Positions 24,589 to 33,110 of a stretch of DNA of 45,599 nucleotides are shown piece after piece. Both the position numbers and the translations under genes were made by a program. The notes beneath the pieces were generated by a model that searched no databases, was not told the origin of the DNA, and saw only the letters and a list, made by a program, of their open reading frames with translations. The DNA lies in assembly GCA_002352215.1 (NCBI GenBank), contig DEIB01000053.1, positions 1 through 45,599 on the forward strand, in the 5' to 3' direction. Every line of letters begins with the position of its first letter. Positions within the stretch are counted from its first letter, which is position 1. The DNA is from Chthonomonas sp. UBA2785 (GTDB lineage Bacteria > Armatimonadota > Fimbriimonadia > Fimbriimonadales > Fimbriimonadaceae).

Positions 24589-25884
24589 TTACTTGAAGAA
24601 GGCGAACGCTTCGATCTTCTGCTTGAACGCCTGCAAGAAGCGCCCGGCCATCAGGCCGTCCACCAGGCGGTGGTCGTAGGTCAGCACCACGTTCATCATC
24701 GAGCGGATGGCAATCATGCCGTCAATGATCACGGGCCGCTGCACAATGCCGTAGGTGCCCAGGATGCCGCTCTGCGGCGCACTGATCATCGGCGTGCCCA
24801 GAGTAGCCCCGTAGGAACCCGGGTTGGTCAGCGTAAAGGTTCCACCCTTCACGTCTTCCACGCCAAGCTTGTTGCCGCGCGCCTTGGCCGCAATTTCTTC
24901 CAGGTCCTTGGCGATGGCCACCAGGTCCTTCTTGTGCGTGTCGCGGATGACCGGAACGATCAGGCCGCCTTCGCCCTTCTCGCCCAGCGAAACGGCGACG
25001 CCCAGCTGGACGCCGTTGTTCACCACGATCTGATTGTCCGGCATGAGGGCCGCATTCAAGAACGGGAAGTCTTGCAGGCACTCGGTGAGCGCCTTGATGA
25101 GGAACGGAGTGTAGGTGAGCTTAACGCCGTACTGCTGCTGGAACGCGTCCTTGTTGCGCGAGCGGAACTCGACCATGTTGGTCACGTCCACTTCAATCAG
25201 CGTACTGACAGTCGGCACCGCGTGGCTGCGCACCATCGCCTCGGCGATCATCTTGCGCATGCCCGTCAGCGGCACCAGTTCCTGGCCGTCGCCCGCCGTG
25301 GTGGGTTCCACGGGCTTGACTTGCGGCATGCTCGGCGCGGCCGTCGGCGCGGCGCTGGACCTAGATCCCCGATTCTTCAGGTAGCCCTCAACATCCTTCT
25401 TATTGACCCGGCCACCAGCCCCCGATCCGGCAATGGATCGCAGCTCGCCTTCGCTCAGGCCGTGTTCTTTGGCCATGGCCCGCACCAACGGGCTGAACCA
25501 CATGCGCTCGCCATTGTCGGCGGAAGCCGCCGGAACTTCTTCCTGCGCGGGAGCCGGTTCGCTCGCCGCCGGAGTCGCACTGGCCGCCGGCGCGGCCGGG
25601 GCCTCGGCGCTCACTTCGCCGGCCAGCATCTGCTTGGCCAGTTCGGCGTCTTCTTCAATGATGCCCATGGTGGCGAACACCGCAACGTCGCCGCCTTCCG
25701 GGATCAAAATCTTCACCAAAGTGCCACTCGCGGGAGCTCCCAATTCCGTGTTCACCTTGTCGGTCATGATCTCCACAACCGGTTCGTCTTCCTTGACAAA
25801 GTCGCCGACATTCTTGATCCAGCGACTGACCGTGCCCTCGTGGACAGATTCCCCGAGTTCGGGCATCAGGATTTCCGTGGCCAT
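24589..25884 (-). CDS. 2-oxoacid dehydrogenase E2 (lipoyl acyltransferase)
   Basis: A 431-residue dihydrolipoamide acyltransferase, the core of pyruvate, 2-oxoglutarate or branched-chain oxoacid dehydrogenase. The lipoyl domain (1-78) has the lipoylated Lys43 in EIMTDKVNTEL. An Ala/Pro-rich linker follows, then a peripheral-subunit-binding domain (~132-170, FSPLVRAMAKEHGL, GAGGRVNKKDVEGYL). The catalytic domain ends with DHRLVDG (His405, Asp409). EIMTDKV and the general pattern point to the branched-chain/oxoglutarate side rather than classic pyruvate E2, but E1 and E3 genes are not in the window. TACAAT lies 8 bases before the ATG. A terminator lies beyond its 3' end. Confidence 0.92.
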   Translation of the reverse strand: MATEILMPELGESVHEGTVSRWIKNVGDFVKEDEPVVEIMTDKVNTELGAPASGTLVKILIPEGGDVAVFATMGIIEEDAELAKQMLAGEVSAEAPAAPAASATPAASEPAPAQEEVPAASADNGERMWFSPLVRAMAKEHGLSEGELRSIAGSGAGGRVNKKDVEGYLKNRGSRSSAAPTAAPSMPQVKPVEPTTAGDGQELVPLTGMRKMIAEAMVRSHAVPTVSTLIEVDVTNMVEFRSRNKDAFQQQYGVKLTYTPFLIKALTECLQDFPFLNAALMPDNQIVVNNGVQLGVAVSLGEKGEGGLIVPVIRDTHKKDLVAIAKDLEEIAAKARGNKLGVEDVKGGTFTLTNPGSYGATLGTPMISAPQSGILGTYGIVQRPVIIDGMIAIRSMMNVVLTYDHRLVDGLMAGRFLQAFKQKIEAFAFFK

Positions 25885-25892
25885 TACCTATC

Positions 25893-25898
25893 ATTGTA
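25893..25898 (-). promoter_or_regulatory. -10 box of the E2 gene
   Basis: TACAAT on the minus strand lies 8 bases before the ATG at 25884, which predicts a leader of about one base. A CTGAGT 17 bases further up is a weak -35. Confidence 0.45.
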
Positions 25899-25952
25899 GC
25901 CCGATGCCTTCCGGGACTCAGGGCTGACCCAGTAGTTTTTTGGGGGTCGTTC

Positions 25953-26540
25953 TCAGTTTGCGGTTGAGGAAACCTCGATCCGCCGCTCGAGCTGCTCCCG
26001 CACACTCGGCCACTCGCTGGCGATCACACTAAACATCGCCGTATCTCGGCTTTCTCCGGTGCAGGCGTAGTGGTGGCTGCGCAGGGTGCCTTCGTAGGTC
26101 GCGCCGATCCCCAAAATTGCCCGCCGCGAACGCTCATTGCGCGCATCGCACTTCAGCGTCACGCGCTGCAACCCGTGCGAGAATGCCTCCTCCAGCATCA
26201 GGAGCTTGCACGTCGGGTTCACCACGGTGCCGCGCGCCTCGGGCGCGTACCACGTCATCCCGATCTCCACCGTGCCAGCAGCGCGGTTGTGATCCATAAA
26301 GCAAGACTGCCCCACGGGTTGCCCTTGCGACTCCACAAGGTACGGGGTGTGGCCAACTGCCAGAGCTTGCTGCCAGTATTTGGCGTAATCCTCAGGCATC
26401 GGCCCCTGCGGATAGAGCGTGCAGAAGTAGCGGAAGGTGTCGTCCGCAACTAACCCTGCCAGCGCCGCCCCGGCCTCATCGGGCGCGACCTGGCGCAGGA
26501 CGACGTCGCCCCGTTCCAGCCGAACCGAAGGAAACGCCAT
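25953..26540 (-). CDS. GNAT-family N-acetyltransferase (RimJ/RimL-like)
   Basis: A 195-residue acetyl-CoA-dependent acetyltransferase of the RimJ/RimL type. It has VRLERGDVVLRQVAPDEAGA at the start, then GQSCFMDHNRAAGTVEIGMT, WYAPEARGTVVNPTCKLLML (acetyl-CoA loop region) and VTLKCDARNERSRRAILGIG, ATYEGTLRSHHY, which is the family ending. The substrate (a protein N-terminus or a small molecule) is unknown. The frame extends to 26603; ATG 26540 lies 4 bases after the phenylalanine hydroxylase stop and gives the normal start. It is likely cotranscribed with that gene. Confidence 0.85.
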   Translation of the reverse strand: MAFPSVRLERGDVVLRQVAPDEAGAALAGLVADDTFRYFCTLYPQGPMPEDYAKYWQQALAVGHTPYLVESQGQPVGQSCFMDHNRAAGTVEIGMTWYAPEARGTVVNPTCKLLMLEEAFSHGLQRVTLKCDARNERSRRAILGIGATYEGTLRSHHYACTGESRDTAMFSVIASEWPSVREQLERRIEVSSTAN

Positions 26541-26544
26541 TGAC

Positions 26545-27468
26545 TCAGCCCACCTGGGCGTCCAGGAAGCTGCGCAGGTCCGCTTCGGCGACCAGCGGCT
26601 CACCCGGCGCCACGTTGTTCAGGCGGCCGTCCTTCATCCACTTCTCGAGCTCATCCACCAAGGAGAACACGTGGTCGAAGGAGTCCGCCACAAACAGCAG
26701 CGGCTGGTAGTGGTCAATCTCAAAGTACTGGTTGATCACCCATTCCAATTGGAGCGGGTAGCGCTGGCAGTCCGGCGAATCAATGCTGTAGGCAATCTCA
26801 CCGGCGCTACTCAGAAGGCCACTGCCGTAGACACTCAGCCCCTTGCCGTTCGGCCGTCGCATCAGGCCGAACTCAATCGTAAACCAAAAGAACCGCGCCA
26901 TCGCCTTGATGATCGAATCCAGCACGCGGATCTGCTCATCGGGGTCCTTGATGCTCTGAGCGTACTCGGCAGCGGTGTGGGCGCAATCCCCGAAACGCAC
27001 CAACGTATCGGCAAAGGCCGGGTCGGTGTGCATGGGAACGTGCCCGGCGATGTCGTGGAAGATATCGGGCTCGGGGAGGTAATCCAGCTTGTCCAGCCGC
27101 CGCACCGTGATCGTCGTCGGGAAATCCCGCTCGCGCAGCGAATCAAAGAAACGAAACGCCGGCACATAACCCGCCACCGCCTTGGCCTTGAACCCCGTGA
27201 GCTTGCTCAGGAACTTATTGACATCATCCAGGCGCGGCACGCGCTGCGGGTCGAGACAAAGGTTCTCGATGCCCTTCATGAATTGGTCGTTGGCGTACCG
27301 CTCCCACAGCGGCAGCATTTGCGCGTAGAGGCGACGCCAGGCCTCGTGGTTATCCGCTGAGTACAGATCGAACGGCTGCTCGATGTAAATCTCACCGTTG
27401 GCCTTGGCGGCCTCGATAAACGGAGCTTCGGTGGTGGTAAGGCCACTCCCCGGGGCAAAACTAGGCAT
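26545..27468 (-). CDS. phhA: phenylalanine 4-monooxygenase (aromatic amino acid hydroxylase)
   Basis: A 307-residue non-haem iron, pterin-dependent hydroxylase that turns phenylalanine into tyrosine. The iron ligands are His138 and His143 in PDIFHDIAGHVPM and Glu199 in FFWFTIEFGL. YVPAFRFFDSLRERDFPT and YGSGLLSSAGEIAYS are also typical. The bacterial single-domain form is this size, without the regulatory ACT domain of animal enzymes. AGGAGA stands 6 bases before the ATG, so this is a classical Shine-Dalgarno start. The 103-base leader region upstream has two small hairpins (27485-27501 and 27554-27572) but no riboswitch I can recognise. Confidence 0.95.
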   Translation of the reverse strand: MPSFAPGSGLTTTEAPFIEAAKANGEIYIEQPFDLYSADNHEAWRRLYAQMLPLWERYANDQFMKGIENLCLDPQRVPRLDDVNKFLSKLTGFKAKAVAGYVPAFRFFDSLRERDFPTTITVRRLDKLDYLPEPDIFHDIAGHVPMHTDPAFADTLVRFGDCAHTAAEYAQSIKDPDEQIRVLDSIIKAMARFFWFTIEFGLMRRPNGKGLSVYGSGLLSSAGEIAYSIDSPDCQRYPLQLEWVINQYFEIDHYQPLLFVADSFDHVFSLVDELEKWMKDGRLNNVAPGEPLVAEADLRSFLDAQVG

Positions 27469-27553
27469 CTCAATTCTCCTGCACTGCCCACCATTTGGGC
27501 ACGCGGGCTATAGGAATGAAGGTACCCGAGCCAGAACCCGGACGAAGCGGCCT

Positions 27554-27572
27554 AAGGCGATTCGCTCGCCTT
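27554..27572 (-). terminator. weak hairpin after the small membrane gene
   Basis: AAGGCGA (27554-27560) and TCGCCTT (27566-27572) form a 7-bp stem with a 5-base loop, starting inside the TAA of the 27572-27934 gene. No U-tract follows, so termination would be weak; it could instead be a 3'-end stabilising hairpin. Confidence 0.35.
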
Positions 27573-27934
27573 TACATATCCGAGGCTTCGCGGCGGTCGT
27601 GAATCACGCCCCACAGCGCCAAGCCCACACAAAGGAAAAGCGGACCGAGGAAGGCCACCCAGTGCAGGCGCTGCATCCCGTCGCCAATGTTGCCAAAGGT
27701 GTTGTAGAGCGGGTCGCTCAATCGGCTCACGTGCCGCACATACACAAAAATCGAGGTGAAAACTAAGACCGGGAGCGCGATCCACTTCATGAATCGCGGG
27801 GTGCCGTGCACCTGCCGCTGTAGCATCATGCCAAACCAGCCCAGGGCCAAAAGCGGCGGCACCACGCCCAATCCGAGGAGCGTGGTGCGCAAACTACCTT
27901 GCGTGATCTCGGCGAGCGGCATCAAATCGAACAT
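27572..27934 (-). CDS. small integral membrane protein of unknown function
   Basis: A 120-residue protein with about three membrane helices: TTLLGLGVVPPLLALGWFGM, then WIALPVLVFTSIFVYV and LHWVAFLGPLFLCVGLALWG. Between them is a loop with RHVSRLSDPLYNTFGNIG, and the C-terminus is polar (IHDRREASDM). I do not recognise a family. It lies between phhA and the response-regulator gene on the same strand with gaps of about 100 and 50 bases. No Shine-Dalgarno or clear -10 stands before the ATG. Coding is supported by the coherent hydrophobicity pattern. Confidence 0.6.
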   Translation of the reverse strand: MFDLMPLAEITQGSLRTTLLGLGVVPPLLALGWFGMMLQRQVHGTPRFMKWIALPVLVFTSIFVYVRHVSRLSDPLYNTFGNIGDGMQRLHWVAFLGPLFLCVGLALWGVIHDRREASDM

Positions 27935-27984
27935 TGCTGAGTTCAGTTCCGCAATTCTCGGGCCAATCGCCAGCCGGTCACACC

Positions 27985-28389
27985 TTAGAGTTCGAAGCGG
28001 CCGTCGGAGGCGTTGCCGCCACCTTGAGCGATGCGCTTCACAAAGCTAATGAGTTCCGCCGGGTTAAACGGCTTGGTCAGATACATATCCGCGCCGTAGT
28101 GATAGCCTTCGAACACGTCCTTGTCCTGCGCCTTGGCCGTGAGCATGATGACTGGGAGGTCCATGGTGGCGGCATCCTTGCGGAGCGCCTTGAGGACTTC
28201 AAAGCCATCCATGTACGGCATCATTACGTCCAGCACGCACAGGTCCGGCTTTTCAGAACGAACCTTTTCCAAGCCTTCCTTACCGTCGTAGGCGGTTACC
28301 ACTTGGTAGCCCTGGCGTTCCAGGTTAACCTGGATCAGGCGCACAATGTGGCGCTCGTCATCGCAAACAAGAATCTTCAGCGGCGGCAT
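27985..28389 (-). CDS. single-domain response regulator (CheY-like receiver)
   Basis: A 134-residue stand-alone receiver domain. The acidic pocket is Asp10/Asp11 (VCDDE), the phosphoacceptor is Asp54 (CVLDVMMP), and Thr84 (MLTAKAQ) and Lys106 (LTKPFNP) complete the switch. There is no output domain; the last ~15 residues are a short Gly-rich tail. It probably acts by protein contact, as CheY- or DivK-type regulators do. It is divergent from the FAH-like gene. The GAF histidine kinase at 30491 is nearby but not adjacent, so pairing is only possible. A good promoter lies at 28419-28447. Confidence 0.93.
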   Translation of the reverse strand: MPPLKILVCDDERHIVRLIQVNLERQGYQVVTAYDGKEGLEKVRSEKPDLCVLDVMMPYMDGFEVLKALRKDAATMDLPVIMLTAKAQDKDVFEGYHYGADMYLTKPFNPAELISFVKRIAQGGGNASDGRFEL

Positions 28390-28418
28390 ATGCGTAACCC
28401 GTCGAGGACGTCGTTGTC

Positions 28419-28447
28419 ACTCTACCCGACGATTGGGGCTAGGTCAA
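28419..28447 (-). promoter_or_regulatory. sigma-70-type promoter of the response regulator
   Basis: TTGACC (28447-28442) and TAGAGT (28424-28419) on the minus strand are separated by 17 bases, close to the consensus. Transcription would begin near 28412, leaving a leader of about 22 bases before the ATG at 28389. Confidence 0.55.
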
Positions 28448-28467
28448 GAGATTCCGGGGGCCGGAGG

Positions 28468-28473
28468 TACCCT
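28468..28473 (+). promoter_or_regulatory. -10 box of the FAH-like gene
   Basis: TACCCT lies 7 bases before the GTG at 28481, the same geometry as the other leaderless genes here. A GGAGG directly upstream (28463-28467) is 13 bases from the GTG, too far for a usual ribosome site. Confidence 0.35.
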
Positions 28474-28480
28474 TCCCCCC

Positions 28481-29248
28481 GTGAAATTGTGCCGTTTCGT
28501 ACTCCACGCCGAACCCCAAACTCCCCGATCCGGCCTGTATTACGAAGGAAGGTTCTACGAAACCGACGGCGAAAAGGCCATCGGGATTCATGACTCCGAT
28601 TCTGCCGGATTGCTGGCGCCGATCATTTTGGCCCCCAGTGTCCGGGTCCTTGAGACTCAGCCGCGCGGCGAAGGCGGCACCGACTGGGGCTATCAACTGG
28701 GTAACCCCACCCGTATGGTGGGCAGCAACAGCGAGATCGAGCTGCCCGAAGAGATTGAGGGTCTAGATGTGGAGGCGCGGATCGCCCTGGTGGTGAGCGG
28801 TCGCGGACAGTACGTGCGGCCCGAAGAAGCTCACGAATTCATCCTGGGCTACGCCCCTACACTTTTCTTTAAGCTCCCCGAAGAAGCCGAGCACACCGCC
28901 GCCCACGGACTGCCCGTGGGGGCCGCCAATGATGTGTTCTGGGCGCTCGGCCCGGTGCTAACCACGCCCGACGAACTGATTGACAACCTCGGTGAATCCC
29001 TCACCGACTACTCCTGGCAGTATCGCCTGCGGCTGAACGGCGAAACCCTCTCCGAAGCCGAAACCCTCCAAGGCCCGTACGGCGAGGCCATGGCGTTGGC
29101 GTCACGCTTCGGGCCGCTCATGCCGGGCGAAGTCTTTGCCGGCCCCGCCCTCGCTCACGCACGCGGCGGCGGCCAATCCGTGCGGGCGGGCGACACCATC
29201 GAGCTTGAAGTGCAGAAGCTTGGCCGTTTGGTCGTGCGCCTGGTTTAA
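28481..29248 (+). CDS. fumarylacetoacetate hydrolase-like protein, metal site degenerate
   Basis: A 255-residue protein with a short N-terminal domain (VKLCRFVLHAEPQTPRSGLY) and an FAH-like beta domain: IILAPSVRVLETQ, GNPTRMVGSNSEIELPEEIE, LDVEARIALVVSGRGQYVRP, EAHEFILGYAPTLFF, ANDVFWALGPVLTTPDEL and a final GDTIELEVQKLGRL. FAH enzymes normally bind Mg/Ca through a Glu-x-Glu and an Asp in GYTxxNDxSARD. Here the first reads EAR and the second lacks the Asp, so the usual hydrolase or isomerase chemistry is doubtful. GTG 28481 is the start because the frame before it overlaps the divergent gene. It ends 23 bases before the M16 gene. Confidence 0.7.
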   Translation: MKLCRFVLHAEPQTPRSGLYYEGRFYETDGEKAIGIHDSDSAGLLAPIILAPSVRVLETQPRGEGGTDWGYQLGNPTRMVGSNSEIELPEEIEGLDVEARIALVVSGRGQYVRPEEAHEFILGYAPTLFFKLPEEAEHTAAHGLPVGAANDVFWALGPVLTTPDELIDNLGESLTDYSWQYRLRLNGETLSEAETLQGPYGEAMALASRFGPLMPGEVFAGPALAHARGGGQSVRAGDTIELEVQKLGRLVVRLV

Positions 29249-29271
29249 GTTTTCGTCAAACTGAGGGTGAC

Positions 29272-30501
29272 ATGGCGGTAACCAAAGTCACCCTCTCCAA
29301 CGGCGTCCGTATTCTGGTGGAGCCAATGGACCAACTGGCCAGCGTGGCCATTGGCCTGTGGTGCCACACCGGCAGCATTGATGAGACCCCGACCGAAGCG
29401 GGCATCACCCACTTTATTGAGCACATGCTCTTTAAGGGGACGAAGACACGAACCTCGCCGCAGATCGCCCAGGCCATTGAGGGGCGCGGCGGGATGCTCA
29501 ACGCCTTTACGGACAAGGAACGCACCTGCTATTACTGCCGCCTGCTGAGCGACGACCTGGAGACCGGCATTGACGTGCTGTGCGACATGATCAACAACAG
29601 CCTGCTGGACCCCGAGGAAATCGAGCGTGAAAAGAAGGTGGTGCAAGAAGAAATCCGCCGCAGCGACGACGAACCGGGCGACCATGTCCACGAACTGCAT
29701 CTCGAGCAGCTGTGGCCCTCTAGCCCCTACGGCCTGCCCGTCATTGGCACCCACCAAAGCGTGGCCAGCTACAGCCGGGACGACATCGTTCGTTACATGG
29801 AGCGCCGCTACCACGGGGGCAATTTGCTTCTTTCCATCGCCGGACGGGTGGACGTGGATGAAGTGGTGCGCATGGCCGAATCTCGACTTGGGCACCATCC
29901 AGCGGGAGCGCCCTCCGAACCGCTTCCCCGTCCCCACCACCAAGCCGGGGAGCGCATTGTCCGCAAGGAAGTCGAGCAGGTGCATTTCTGCATCGGGGCC
30001 GCCGGATGCGCCTACACGGATTCGGACTATCCCACCCAGTGGGTGGCGGATTCAGTGATGGGTTCGGGCATGGGGAGCCGTTTGTTCCAAGAAGTCCGCG
30101 AGCGACGCGGCCTGGCCTACGCCATTGGCAGCTACGGCCTTTCCTATCGCTCCGGCGGGGCGTATACGGTTTACGGCGGTACGGGCCTGGCCACCTGGGC
30201 GGAAACCCAAGAGGTCGTGCACCAAGAGCTCGATAAACTCATCAACGAACCGGTCCCCGCGGAAGAGCTCGACCGCGTGAAGGTGCAACTGGCGGGCAAT
30301 ATGATTCTGGGTCTCGAAGCGGCCAGCCCGCGCATGATGCGGATGGCGCGCAACGAACTCAACTATGGCCGCGAGGTTCCGATTGAAGAAGTTCGAGGGA
30401 TGATCAACGACGTCACGCCCGAGCGGATCCAGGAGTGGGCGGGACGATGTCTCTCTCGCGACCAACGCCGCGTCACGGCCATTGTCCCGAATGAAGCCTA
30501 G
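29272..30501 (+). CDS. M16 family zinc peptidase
   Basis: A 409-residue inverzincin. The zinc motif HFIEH (His47, Glu50, His51) is followed about 75 residues later by KKVVQEEIRRSDDEPGD, which supplies the third ligand. The C-terminal M16 domain shows GSGMGSRLFQEVRERRGLAY and SYRSGGAYTVYGGT. Similar proteins are the YmxG/PqqL-like processing-peptidase relatives that degrade or trim peptides. There is no signal peptide, so it is cytoplasmic. GAGGGTGAC directly before the ATG is a good Shine-Dalgarno. The histidine kinase start lies inside its last codons, so the two are coupled. Confidence 0.93.
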   Translation: MAVTKVTLSNGVRILVEPMDQLASVAIGLWCHTGSIDETPTEAGITHFIEHMLFKGTKTRTSPQIAQAIEGRGGMLNAFTDKERTCYYCRLLSDDLETGIDVLCDMINNSLLDPEEIEREKKVVQEEIRRSDDEPGDHVHELHLEQLWPSSPYGLPVIGTHQSVASYSRDDIVRYMERRYHGGNLLLSIAGRVDVDEVVRMAESRLGHHPAGAPSEPLPRPHHQAGERIVRKEVEQVHFCIGAAGCAYTDSDYPTQWVADSVMGSGMGSRLFQEVRERRGLAYAIGSYGLSYRSGGAYTVYGGTGLATWAETQEVVHQELDKLINEPVPAEELDRVKVQLAGNMILGLEAASPRMMRMARNELNYGREVPIEEVRGMINDVTPERIQEWAGRCLSRDQRRVTAIVPNEA

Positions 30502-32062
30502 TCCGCTCACCCTCATCCAGTCGGCGCTGGCCTCCTCCAACGGGGCCGAGAGTCTGGGCGCGGTGGCCCAAGCCGTGCGGGCTGCCTGGGCGGCCGATAC
30601 GGTGGACTGGCTGGAAGACCAAGAGGAATCCTTGGAATGGCTGCACAGCCACGATCACCCCGAAATGGTGGGGCGAATGCGCATGGCCAAGGGGGCCGGG
30701 CTGGCGGGTCAGGCGCTTCGGACCAGCGAGATCATTTGGGTCACGGATGACCTCGCCGCGCACGAAGAGGACGCCAAGCTTCCTTTCTCGGAGGAACGCC
30801 CCTACCAGGCATCTTTGGTGCTACCGCTGACCGGAGATGCCACGGAGTCGGCGATTGTCTTGAGATTCCTCAAGCCCATTGACCGTCAGGAGGAGTTGGC
30901 TGAGCAGTGGCGCGAGGCCCTGTCGCTCTTTTGGCTAGGCTACACCAGCGCCCGACGCCACCAAGCGGAGCCCGACCCTGAAGGCGTGCTCTCGGAAGTC
31001 TCCGAAACGCTCCTCGGCAGCCAATATCCCGAAGAGATTCTCCAGCACCTCGTGCAATTTACTGCGCGGCGCTTCAGCTACAAAGTTGTAACCGTGCGGC
31101 TGCTGGACGAAAAGACGCAATCGTTGGTGCTGCGCGCCACCCAGAGCGGCAACCGCGCCTACCGGCGCAAGGCGGCGCTCCCCTTCGGGACCAGCATCGC
31201 CGGCAAGGCCATGCGCCAAAAGCGCACCGTCACGGTACTTGACGTGCAAGAGGACGAAACCTACGTCGGCCACGACCTTGCCGAAGAGCAAGGCCTGCGC
31301 TCCATGGTGTGCGTGCCGCTGACCGTTTTTGAGCGCACGATCGGGGTGATGTCTTGCTACACCGCTGAGCGTCGCCAGTTCACGGCCGATGAAATTCGAA
31401 CTCTCGAAGCCCTGGCCCGCCAAACCGCCGTCAGCATCGAACACGCGCGCCTGCAAGTGCGCACCACACTCATGCAAGAGATGCACCACCGGGTGAAGAA
31501 CAACTTGCAACAAGTGGCTTCCCTGCTACGCCTGCAGATGAACCAAAGCCAGGACCACCACGTGGACGAAGCCCTGGGCGACTCCCTGGGGCGCATCCTC
31601 GCCATTGCCTCGGTTCACGATCTGCTGAGTCGCGACGATCTAGACCACGTCGGCCTGCGCTCGCTGGCTGAGAACCTCATTCAACACACCTCACAGAGCA
31701 TTCTTCGCGGCTCCGGCATTCGGTTCCAAGTGCAGGGAGACGACACGTCGCTCAGTACCAGCCAAGCCACCCAGGTCGCCCTCATTCTCAATGAGTTGAT
31801 CTTGAATGCGGTGGAGCACGGGTTTGGCATGGACCAAACCGGTCAAATCCACGTGACGGTGGAGGTCAACGAGACTCAAGTGGACCTGTGGGTGAGCAAC
31901 GATGGCCACCGATTGCCGGAAAACTACAGCGAACAGGAACCTGGTTTGGGCCTGCAGATTGTCAACAGCCTGGCGCGTGCCCTGCGCGGGACCTTTACGA
32001 TGAAGGATGAACTCGGCTGGACCGTGGCGCATCTTAGTTTTACAAGAACTTTGGGCGAGTAG
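30491..32062 (+). CDS. GAF-domain sensor histidine kinase (HisKA_2 type)
   Basis: A 523-residue soluble kinase. Residues ~20-150 look like a divergent GAF-like domain. Residues ~165-320 are a clear GAF domain (RRFSYKVVTVRLLDEKTQ, RSMVCVPLTVFERTIGVMSC, EIRTLEALARQTAVSIEHAR). The HisKA_2 dimerisation motif is MQEMHHRVKNNLQQVASLLR, with the phospho-His at 332/333. The HATPase region has LILNELILNAVEHGFG and LGLQIVNSLARALRG. There are no membrane segments, so the signal is intracellular. ATG 30491 overlaps the M16 stop by 11 bases; the TTG at 30482 is less likely. The cognate regulator is not adjacent; the single-domain receiver at 27985-28389 is a candidate. Confidence 0.92.
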   Translation: MKPSPLTLIQSALASSNGAESLGAVAQAVRAAWAADTVDWLEDQEESLEWLHSHDHPEMVGRMRMAKGAGLAGQALRTSEIIWVTDDLAAHEEDAKLPFSEERPYQASLVLPLTGDATESAIVLRFLKPIDRQEELAEQWREALSLFWLGYTSARRHQAEPDPEGVLSEVSETLLGSQYPEEILQHLVQFTARRFSYKVVTVRLLDEKTQSLVLRATQSGNRAYRRKAALPFGTSIAGKAMRQKRTVTVLDVQEDETYVGHDLAEEQGLRSMVCVPLTVFERTIGVMSCYTAERRQFTADEIRTLEALARQTAVSIEHARLQVRTTLMQEMHHRVKNNLQQVASLLRLQMNQSQDHHVDEALGDSLGRILAIASVHDLLSRDDLDHVGLRSLAENLIQHTSQSILRGSGIRFQVQGDDTSLSTSQATQVALILNELILNAVEHGFGMDQTGQIHVTVEVNETQVDLWVSNDGHRLPENYSEQEPGLGLQIVNSLARALRGTFTMKDELGWTVAHLSFTRTLGE

Positions 32063-32099
32063 TAACGCTCGGCCTTGTTCTTGCGTTTGACACTTAGAG

Positions 32100-33104
32100 A
32101 TGCTTAGTTTGGCCCTCGCTCTGGTTGCCCAAACCACCCCCACGATGCCGCCGGTTCCGGTGGTGACGGGGACGGGTGTGGCCTACATTGCGACCAGCGG
32201 GCGTACGGCCACTCCGCGCCTCTACGATTGGGGGCGCCCCTTTAGCGAGAACCGGGCTGCGGTCGGTATCGAGCAGCGCGCGCACTACATTTCCCCCACC
32301 GGGCAAGTTCTTTTGTCACTGGCCTTTCCCGAAGCAGGAAATTTCCGCCAGGGTCTAGCTCCGGTCGGCCATGCCGTAAAGCTAGGTTATATCAACCCGG
32401 CGGGTGACTGGGCGATCCCGATGACGTTTGATGTCTATCCAGGCGCCTACGAGGGCAAGGCCGAGTTCCGAGAAGGACTGGCGCTGGCCAAGAAAAACGG
32501 GCAGTTCGGCTACATCCGCCCGGATGGCACCTGGGCGATCAAGCCGCGTTTTCGTAACGCCGAGCCGTTCCGCAATGGCTTCGCGCGCGCCCAAACCGCC
32601 GATGAGCAGGGCTTGATTGACACCGAGGGGCAGTTCGTTTTCACCGAAGGTGAAGTGGTCGGCGATGTGTCCGAAAACCTCTTCCCCGTCCGCACCGAAG
32701 GTCGCATTGGCTACGCCGATACCGAAGGCATCCTGCGCATTCCCGCTAAGTTCACGCAAGCCGGCACCTTCCAAGACGGACTGGCATGGGCGGTGGAAGG
32801 CGGCAAGCTGGGCTACATCAACCCCAAAGGCGAGTGGGTGATCCGGCCGACGTTCCGGCCGGATCCCGTGGTGGGCGGCGGCAACTTTACGCAGGGCTTC
32901 GCTTGGGCCGTGCGAGAACGCGCGGGCCAGCTGGAAACCGTGTTTATCGCCCGGAACGGCAAAGTGCAATTCGATCGCACGTTCGACTTTGCCGATGACT
33001 TCACCCACGGTCTCGCCTACTTTGAGCTCGGCGAAACCATGGGCCTCATCAGCACCACCGGCGAAGTGGTGTGGTCGGCGCCCTTTGCGGGCACCGCTTA
33101 CTAA
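32100..33104 (+). CDS. exported WG-repeat protein
   Basis: A 334-residue protein made of about six WG/KWG-type repeats: units such as GYINPAGDWAIP, GYIRPDGTWAIKPRF, GLIDTEGQFVF, GYADTEGILRIP and GYINPKGEWVIRPTF alternate with F-x-x-G-L/F-A segments (FREGLALAKKNG, FQDGLAWAVEGGK, FTQGFAWAV). The short hydrophobic start MLSLALALVAQ is a probable signal peptide. The function of WG-repeat proteins is unknown; surface or periplasmic binding is a fair guess. It is separated from the kinase gene by 37 bases and converges on the EEP gene with a 6-base gap. Confidence 0.85.
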   Translation: MLSLALALVAQTTPTMPPVPVVTGTGVAYIATSGRTATPRLYDWGRPFSENRAAVGIEQRAHYISPTGQVLLSLAFPEAGNFRQGLAPVGHAVKLGYINPAGDWAIPMTFDVYPGAYEGKAEFREGLALAKKNGQFGYIRPDGTWAIKPRFRNAEPFRNGFARAQTADEQGLIDTEGQFVFTEGEVVGDVSENLFPVRTEGRIGYADTEGILRIPAKFTQAGTFQDGLAWAVEGGKLGYINPKGEWVIRPTFRPDPVVGGGNFTQGFAWAVRERAGQLETVFIARNGKVQFDRTFDFADDFTHGLAYFELGETMGLISTTGEVVWSAPFAGTAY

Positions 33105-33110
33105 GCAGGC

